From Bacteroidota bacterium (GTDB lineage Bacteria; Bacteroidota; Ignavibacteria; Ignavibacteriales; Ignavibacteriaceae): 11,182 bases of DNA. Made by a program: the position numbers and the translations under genes. The stretch is taken from NCBI GenBank assembly GCA_021790055.1, contig JAJYIL010000052.1, positions 1 through 11,182 of the forward strand, given 5' to 3'. The notes below the pieces were generated by a model. The model had not been told where the DNA came from. It made no database searches and worked only from the letters and a program-made list of their open reading frames with translations. Positions 6,728 to 11,182 of this stretch are shown one piece after another (position 1 is the stretch's first letter; every line of letters starts with the position of its first letter).

Positions 6728-9199
6728 ATGACGAATTTTTTGTCTCTTATAAAAAATAAGCATACAGTAAAAATCTTTCTATTCGTCGTTGCGCTTGCAT
6801 TCTTATTTTTTTTCCCCGGCGCCGGAAAATCTTTAGATGAAAACCTGGAAAATGTCTTTGCCTTTACGCGCGGACAGATTCAGCCGGATACTAATATTGT
6901 CCTTATCGATATTACATCCAGTGATATCGACAATCTCGGAAACTGGCCGCTCAAAAGAAGCTACTATGCACTTCTGATAAACAGCCTTACAAATTACCAT
7001 GTTAAAAAAATCGGACTGGAAGTTTTCTTAAGCGCTAAGTTTGTCACGCAGACTCTGTACGATAATCTCGTTACGAAAGAGATTGAGAACTCCGGAAGGG
7101 TAATTTTAAGTTCTGTTGCCGGAAACGTCTATCAAGACAAAGATAAGTTTTATACCGACTCCCTAAGCTATCCAAGCCCTAAATTAATTGATGAGAAAAT
7201 TCCAACCGGTCATTTAAACTATTTCAGCAATTACGGGGTGGAGATTCCTCTGGAAATCCACAGCGATCATTCAAGCGTCAAATCGTTTGCTTTCCGGCTT
7301 GCAGGCAGCAGGTATAAAAGCAGCGACGGTATAATTAAACTAAACTTTGTCTCTTCGTGGAAAAAGTTTAAGCGGTTTTCTCTCATTCAATATTTTGAAC
7401 TGGTAAATAAAAACAGCCCGGCATTGCAGAGCTTAAGAAATAAGATCGTGATTATCGGCGTGAGCGATCCGCAAGTTTCTTCAACCATACAAACTGCCTT
7501 CGATCATGACATGCCGGATTTTGCCTTGCAGGCATTCGCTCTAGATAATCTTCTGGAAAATAGGGCGCTGAATAACAATTTTATTTTTCTTACCCGGGGT
7601 TTTTTCACATTAGTTCTTCTTGCTTTTCTATTTATTCTGTGGAAAAAACCCGGCAGCAATTCATTCCGGCTCTATTTGTTTACCTTCATTCTATCATTGC
7701 TCTTGGCTTTTATAATTTTCTCTTATCTTCACATTGAACTGGCTTATTCTTACTTCTTAGTTCCGTTCACACTTTTTGCACTAACAGATTTTGTCTTTTC
7801 TCTTTCGGAAAAGGAGGTCCAGCTAAAAGGAATTTTGGATGAGGCTGTTCTTCTAAAAAATCTTCTTAATAAAAAAGAGATAGAGCTTGAAAGACTTCAG
7901 AAAGAACTGGATTTATCCGGCGACGAGAGCTCAAGCTCGATTGTAGAAAAGATAAAATCATTAAAGAATGATATTGAAAGACTGAAGGAAAACAAATCGG
8001 ACAATGTAGAATTCGAGGCACCGGCAAGCGGTGAGGTGAATGAATTTTACGATATCGTGTATAAATCAAAGGCAATGTCAAAGGTAATCGATATTATTAA
8101 AAAGGCGGCACCCGAGGATGCTGGCGTTTTAATCTTAGGTGAAAGCGGTACCGGTAAAGAACTTGCAGCAAAGGCTATCCATCAGTTAAGTAAAAGGAAT
8201 AAGAATAATTTTGTTGCTGTAAACTGCGGTGCATTATCGGATACTCTTCTTGAAAGCGAATTGTTTGGTCATATAAAAGGAGCTTTTACTGGAGCGGTTG
8301 CCGATAAGATAGGCAGGTTTGAAGCGGCAAACAACGGGACAATCTTTCTTGATGAGATTGCCGAGACTACGGAGAACTTCCAGGTGAAATTATTACGTGT
8401 AATTCAAACAGGCGACTTTGAGAAAGTTGGCTCTTCAAAAACCGAGCACGCAAATGTAAGGATTGTTGCCGCAACAAACCGCCCGGTTGAGAATCTTGTA
8501 AAGGAGAAGAAATTCCGGGAAGATCTTTTCTATAGGCTTAACATTATTAAGATTGAACTGCCGCCGCTACGCGATAGGAAAGAAGATGTTTTAATTCTTG
8601 CCGAGTATTTTCTGAAGAAAGAAAACAGTAATATAAAACTTTCCGAAGCAGCTTCGGAAGCAATGTTAAAGTATGAATGGAAAGGCAACGTTCGTGAACT
8701 CGAAGCAGTAGTAAAGCGTTCGGTTATTTTTGCAAAGTCGGCACAAAGAAATTTAATTCAGCTTGCCGATTTGCCCGAGGAGATTGTTCGAGACAGCAAA
8801 TTCAATTTCGAAGACATGGTAGTAGAATCCCTGAGAAGTAAAAAGTTCTCAAGATCGGCAATATCGGAAACAGCTAAAGAGCTTGGAGGCGTTAGCAGAA
8901 CAGTTATTTCGGAAAACTTTCGCGGATATTCACTTAAGACTTTTGTAGAACGGGATTTCGATTTTGAGGAAACTGTAAAAATTATTTCAGACAGTGAAGA
9001 ACCGGAGGTAAATGAACGGGTTGGAAACAAGCTTAAAATTTTTCTTTCAAACATTGAAAATGATCTTAAGGACGAATCTTCTATAGATTTTGAGGTTATA
9101 AAAAATAATTTCAACTCAAAGTATAAAAACCTTCCGCATAAATTCCATTACTACCTGGACGAAGTCATTCGAAGAGTGCTTGAAAAGCCTGCGAAATAA
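6728..9199 (+). CDS. Membrane-tethered CHASE2 sensor/sigma-54-dependent AAA+ transcriptional activator
   Basis: The 823-residue protein has a TM helix at about 13-30. An extracytoplasmic CHASE2 domain follows (about 35-280), with IVLIDITSSDIDNLGNWPLKR at its start and KIVIIGVSD plus DMPDFALQAFALDNLL at its end. Three more TM helices lie at about 285-305, 313-334 and 339-358, then a coiled coil at about 360-425. The sigma-54 AAA+ domain spans about 441-688: Walker A GESGTGKE (471-478), the sigma-54-contacting loop GAFTGA (518-523), Walker B TIFLDE (538-543), ATNR (582-585), arginine fingers in KFREDLFYRLN (595-605) and sensor II GNVRELE (653-659). All key residues are intact. The C-terminus (689-823) holds a degenerate helix-turn-helix at about 705-735 and a long tail. 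It starts 23 nt after hslU with no clear Shine-Dalgarno. It should sense an envelope signal and activate RpoN at target promoters; the ligand and targets are unknown. Confidence 0.93.
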   Translation: MTNFLSLIKNKHTVKIFLFVVALAFLFFFPGAGKSLDENLENVFAFTRGQIQPDTNIVLIDITSSDIDNLGNWPLKRSYYALLINSLTNYHVKKIGLEVFLSAKFVTQTLYDNLVTKEIENSGRVILSSVAGNVYQDKDKFYTDSLSYPSPKLIDEKIPTGHLNYFSNYGVEIPLEIHSDHSSVKSFAFRLAGSRYKSSDGIIKLNFVSSWKKFKRFSLIQYFELVNKNSPALQSLRNKIVIIGVSDPQVSSTIQTAFDHDMPDFALQAFALDNLLENRALNNNFIFLTRGFFTLVLLAFLFILWKKPGSNSFRLYLFTFILSLLLAFIIFSYLHIELAYSYFLVPFTLFALTDFVFSLSEKEVQLKGILDEAVLLKNLLNKKEIELERLQKELDLSGDESSSSIVEKIKSLKNDIERLKENKSDNVEFEAPASGEVNEFYDIVYKSKAMSKVIDIIKKAAPEDAGVLILGESGTGKELAAKAIHQLSKRNKNNFVAVNCGALSDTLLESELFGHIKGAFTGAVADKIGRFEAANNGTIFLDEIAETTENFQVKLLRVIQTGDFEKVGSSKTEHANVRIVAATNRPVENLVKEKKFREDLFYRLNIIKIELPPLRDRKEDVLILAEYFLKKENSNIKLSEAASEAMLKYEWKGNVRELEAVVKRSVIFAKSAQRNLIQLADLPEEIVRDSKFNFEDMVVESLRSKKFSRSAISETAKELGGVSRTVISENFRGYSLKTFVERDFDFEETVKIISDSEEPEVNERVGNKLKIFLSNIENDLKDESSIDFEVIKNNFNSKYKNLPHKFHYYLDEVIRRVLEKPAK

Positions 9200-9421
9200 G
9201 CGCAAGGATCTCTTCAACGAAAGGTTGAGTAGAACAAGAATTTTGCAAAGCGAATAGAGCTAACCATTTCTATACGATTTCTTCTTTGCGCTATGCACAT
9301 CAAAACATATAACCGCCTTTCATTTTTATTTACCATTCCAAAATATTTCGGGATAAGACTGATTTTCTTTCTTTAAGTTTATCTTAACCATCAATGGAAA
9401 ATATTTGTCAATCGAAAGAGC

Positions 9422-9468
9422 GGATATGAGTGTACAATATAGTTAGCCAGGTGTACTGTAAAATATCC
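9422..9468. promoter_or_regulatory. Imperfect dyad with two GTGTAC repeats; candidate upstream activator site
   Basis: The outer arms GGATAT (9422-9427) and ATATCC (9463-9468) are exact reverse complements. Inside them GTGTAC occurs twice, at 9430-9435 and 9451-9456, exactly 21 bp apart (two helical turns), with similarity extending to GTGTACnnTAnA. GTACA (9432-9436) also pairs with TGTAC (9452-9456). The site lies about 50-110 bp upstream of the sigma-54-like element, where enhancer sites for sigma-54 activators usually sit. Binding by any protein is inferred. Confidence 0.35.
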
Positions 9469-9517
9469 AATACTTTCTCTTTCAATTGCTTTTTAATCAT
9501 AGCGAAGGAAAATAATC

Positions 9518-9532
9518 CGGCATGATGGTTGT
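9518..9532 (+). promoter_or_regulatory. Weak sigma-54 (-24/-12) promoter-like element
   Basis: CGGCATGATGGTTGT aligns with the sigma-54 consensus TGGCACG-N4-TTGC. The -24 GG, the following CA and G, the spacing and the TTG of the -12 box fit. Mismatches are C for the first T, T for C in the -24 box, and T for the conserved C at -12, which weakens the call. A start site near 9543 would leave a leader of about 43 nt before the barrel gene. CCGGC occurs twice around it, 18 bp apart (9517-9521 and 9535-9539). Confidence 0.3.
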
Positions 9533-9585
9533 AACCGGCTGTTGACTTAAAACGAAATTAAAACAAATAGGAAAGGGTAGATAAA

Positions 9586-10482
9586 ATGTTTAAAGGCAAA
9601 TTACTTTTCATTCTTGCTCTCAGCTTGTTTAGCTTTGCTTATTTATTTGCACAAGACGAAGACACGACGGGGAGTGATAACGGATGGTGGAATCATCATC
9701 ACCGGTTCAGATTCCATTGTTTTGAAAAAGACTTTACCGGCGGTAGACCAACCCTATCTTTCGACTATGGAATTTCAAATATCAGCTTGAAAGATTTTAA
9801 TGAATCATTTGCTAAGCCGGGAATGCTCGAGTTGAAGCTTGGTTATACACATCAATCAAGCGATGATGTTGTTGGTTATATCCTCGATTATAATTTCAAA
9901 TACTTCTACATCAGCAACTTCTCAACTGATCTTTCGGGAGGCGCGATAAATGCGGGCGAGCTAAAGACTGATCTTTGGCGTTTCGGATTCGGAAGAGCAT
10001 CCGGTTACGGGTATAAGCTTGGAGGCGCAGCAATAATTCCTTACTACTCATATTCGGTTGACTGGTCGCAGTTGAGGATGGTGGATGCCCCATTAAATGC
10101 TAATGACTTAAATACCACAAATTTGTTTAATGAATCTTTCCGTTTCGGGACAAGCACCGAGGGCGGAATTAGATTCCAGATTATTCCGCACCTTGCACTC
10201 GATGCGGGTTATCAGCGCTCAATAATTTTTCCGCGTCATTTGTTCTGGAAATGGACAGGAAGCGCATTGATAGAAGCTGCCGGACAATGGGGCATAGACG
10301 GATTTGTCAATGAGGTGCTCGATTCTTCTCCGTATGCAGTCCCTGTTGTCAGCTTCGTTTTGAAAAACGCACTGTCGTACGGCATTTATGAATTAAGAAA
10401 GGACGAAATGAACTGGCCGTTTGAATCGGCATCTCCGCTGATGTACAATCAATTTAAGCTTGGCGTAACGTTCGTGTTTTAA
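9586..10482 (+). CDS. Exported protein, probable outer-membrane beta-barrel, function unknown
   Basis: I do not recognise a named family. The 298-residue product starts with a clear signal peptide (MFKGK, hydrophobic core LLFILALSLFSFAYL, cleavage likely after FAQ at residue 23). The next stretch is acidic and then His-rich (WWNHHHRFRFH, 34-44). The rest alternates hydrophobic and polar residues with many aromatics (for example GYILDYNFKYFYISNF, 97-112). It ends in FKLGVTFVF, a terminal strand finishing on Phe as outer-membrane barrels do for BAM recognition. AGGAAAGGG at 9569-9577, 8 nt before the ATG, is the strongest Shine-Dalgarno in the window and suggests high expression. The gene follows a long regulatory-looking gap and ends at a hairpin terminator, so it is probably monocistronic. 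It could instead be a periplasmic beta-rich protein. Confidence 0.75.
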   Translation: MFKGKLLFILALSLFSFAYLFAQDEDTTGSDNGWWNHHHRFRFHCFEKDFTGGRPTLSFDYGISNISLKDFNESFAKPGMLELKLGYTHQSSDDVVGYILDYNFKYFYISNFSTDLSGGAINAGELKTDLWRFGFGRASGYGYKLGGAAIIPYYSYSVDWSQLRMVDAPLNANDLNTTNLFNESFRFGTSTEGGIRFQIIPHLALDAGYQRSIIFPRHLFWKWTGSALIEAAGQWGIDGFVNEVLDSSPYAVPVVSFVLKNALSYGIYELRKDEMNWPFESASPLMYNQFKLGVTFVF

Positions 10483-10489
10483 TTTTTAA

Positions 10490-10532
10490 TTCGTAGCATG
10501 GAGTTAATTCTGTGCTACGAAGTTTATTTTTA
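10490..10532 (+). terminator. Intrinsic terminator of the barrel gene, overlapping the convergent gene's 3' end
   Basis: TTCGTAGCA (10490-10498) pairs perfectly with TGCTACGAA (10513-10521) across a 14-nt loop. It is followed by a T-rich tract (TTTATTTTTA, 10523-10532), the layout of a Rho-independent terminator for plus-strand transcription. It starts 8 nt after the barrel gene's stop. The right arm also encodes the last residues (FVAQ) of the convergent metallophosphoesterase, whose stop codon lies in the loop. On the minus strand the hairpin is followed by a mixed A/T run, so it may terminate that gene only weakly. Confidence 0.75.
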
Positions 10533-11182
10533 AATTCACAATTTCCGAACGGCTGCCTATCCTAACCGGCGGTCCCCACGTTCCGGCGCCGCATGAGACA
10601 TAATATTGAGTGCTGCTTTTCCTAAGATATCCCCAGCTCTGTTCATAAATCGTCTTAGTAATCAGGTTGGCTGGGAACATTTGACCGTGATGGGTATGTC
10701 CTGAAAGCTGGAGATCAATGTTATTTACTTCGGCTTCCTCCAATCCAAGCGGCGTATGATCCATTAAAATTACGGGAAGCTTTCCGTCTACTTTCGACAT
10801 TAATTCTGAAAGGGACTTCCTTTTTGTTCCAACAAATTGGCGCATCGCTCTATCATCACGGCTTATAATGTAAAATGAATTCCCGATTTTTATTGATTCA
10901 TCTCTTAAAAGAGTAATCCCATGGTTTCTTATATAAGCGCAAGCACTGTTGATTCCGTTTATGAATTCATGGTTGCCGGTGCATGCGAATACTCCGAACT
11001 TAGGCTTAAGTTTAAGCAGCGCAGGACCGATGCCCCGCTTTGTAAGAATTTCTGCCTTGTCGTCAAAAAGATCCCCCGCTATAAAAACTATTTCCGGATT
11101 AAGTGAGTTTATCTTATCGACTATCTTTGAAAGGAACTTTTCATTATCCATCGGTGAAAGATGAATATCGGAAACCAGAACA
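10504..11182 (-). CDS. Metallophosphoesterase, YaeI/YkuE-like (N-terminus beyond the right edge)
   Basis: The frame is open to the right edge, giving 226 residues. The Met at 11151 is internal, because the ten codons before it read VLVSDIHLSP, which contains the first metal motif DxH. The other motifs of the calcineurin-like phosphoesterase fold follow: GDLFDD (GDxxD), GNHE, the His of MDHTP, and GHTHHGQ. All dimetal ligands visible for this family are therefore present. YaeI/YkuE-like members often have an N-terminal membrane helix, which would lie outside the window, and act on phosphodiesters at the membrane; some relatives hydrolyse UDP-2,3-diacylglucosamine in lipid A synthesis. The substrate cannot be decided here. 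It converges on the barrel gene with only 21 bp between the stop codons. Confidence 0.9.
   Translation of the reverse strand, partial: VLVSDIHLSPMDNEKFLSKIVDKINSLNPEIVFIAGDLFDDKAEILTKRGIGPALLKLKPKFGVFACTGNHEFINGINSACAYIRNHGITLLRDESIKIGNSFYIISRDDRAMRQFVGTKRKSLSELMSKVDGKLPVILMDHTPLGLEEAEVNNIDLQLSGHTHHGQMFPANLITKTIYEQSWGYLRKSSTQYYVSCGAGTWGPPVRIGSRSEIVNLKINFVAQN

Larger units (their letters stand above)
9200..9585. other. 386-bp non-coding region between activator gene and barrel gene
   Basis: No convincing gene was found here on either strand. The stretch holds a small hairpin just after the activator gene (TCAAC 9214-9218 with GTTGA 9224-9228, 5-nt loop, no T-run), an imperfect dyad at 9422-9468 and a sigma-54-like element at 9518-9532. 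It ends in a purine-rich Shine-Dalgarno. Its length and ordered sites suggest a regulatory region for the downstream exported protein. Confidence 0.6.

Noticed and set aside
6335..6763. Open frame of 142 codons on the minus strand
   Set aside because: It is antisense to the hslU 3' end and the start of the activator gene, both well supported.
9213..9229. Hairpin after the activator gene as a terminator
   Set aside because: The stem is only 5 bp plus a wobble pair and no T-run follows, so it is too weak to call as a Rho-independent terminator.
9293..9376. Possible 27-codon peptide (MHIKTYNRLSFLFTIPKYFG...)
   Set aside because: No Shine-Dalgarno, no terminator, and no recognisable features; the length is what chance gives in this AT-rich gap.
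9527..9540. Second sigma-54-like reading, GG at 9527 with GC at 9538
   Set aside because: The spacing between GG and GC is 9 nt rather than the 10 nt needed, and the rest of the consensus does not fit.

Overview
The window is AT-rich bacterial chromosome. Gene content and promoter style suggest the Fibrobacterota-Chlorobi-Bacteroidota (FCB) group, most likely an Ignavibacteria-like lineage. The reasons are a DUF3109 cysteine-cluster protein of the Bacteroidota type, a secreted lamin-tail/CARDB protein, a TAnnTTTG-like promoter, weak Shine-Dalgarno use, HslVU together with RpoN, and a membrane-tethered CHASE2 sigma-54 activator. The taxonomic call is an inference. No rRNA, tRNA, CRISPR array, insertion sequence or prophage gene was seen; this is a housekeeping and regulatory region rather than a mobile island.

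Layout. (1) Positions 1-821, minus strand: the N-terminal part of a secreted lamin-tail-domain plus CARDB protein that runs off the left edge. (2) 822-1052: non-coding, with a perfect 12-bp palindrome and a cluster of interleaved inverted repeats. (3) 1053-1808, minus strand: a short-chain dehydrogenase/reductase. (4) 1937-4600, plus strand: three overlapping genes, namely a DUF3109 protein, rpoN (sigma-54) and a small membrane methyltransferase. (5) 4781-9199, plus strand: hslV, hslU and an 823-residue CHASE2/AAA+ sigma-54 activator, tightly spaced and probably one operon. (6) 9200-9585: a 386-bp non-coding stretch with an imperfect dyad at 9422-9468 and a sigma-54-like -24/-12 element at 9518-9532. 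(7) 9586-10482, plus strand: an exported protein that looks like an outer-membrane beta-barrel. (8) 10504-11182, minus strand: a convergent metallophosphoesterase that runs off the right edge. It shares a terminator-like hairpin with the barrel gene.

How the parts may work together. The sigma-54 factor, a sigma-54 activator carrying an intact GAFTGA loop on a membrane-spanning envelope sensor, the HslVU protease and a possible sigma-54 target (the barrel gene) lie within about 8 kb. I infer an envelope-sensing sigma-54 circuit linked to protein quality control. The protein families are seen directly; the circuit itself is a hypothesis. The activator's C-terminal DNA-binding region is atypical, with a degenerate helix-turn-helix followed by a long tail, and is the least explained part of the window.
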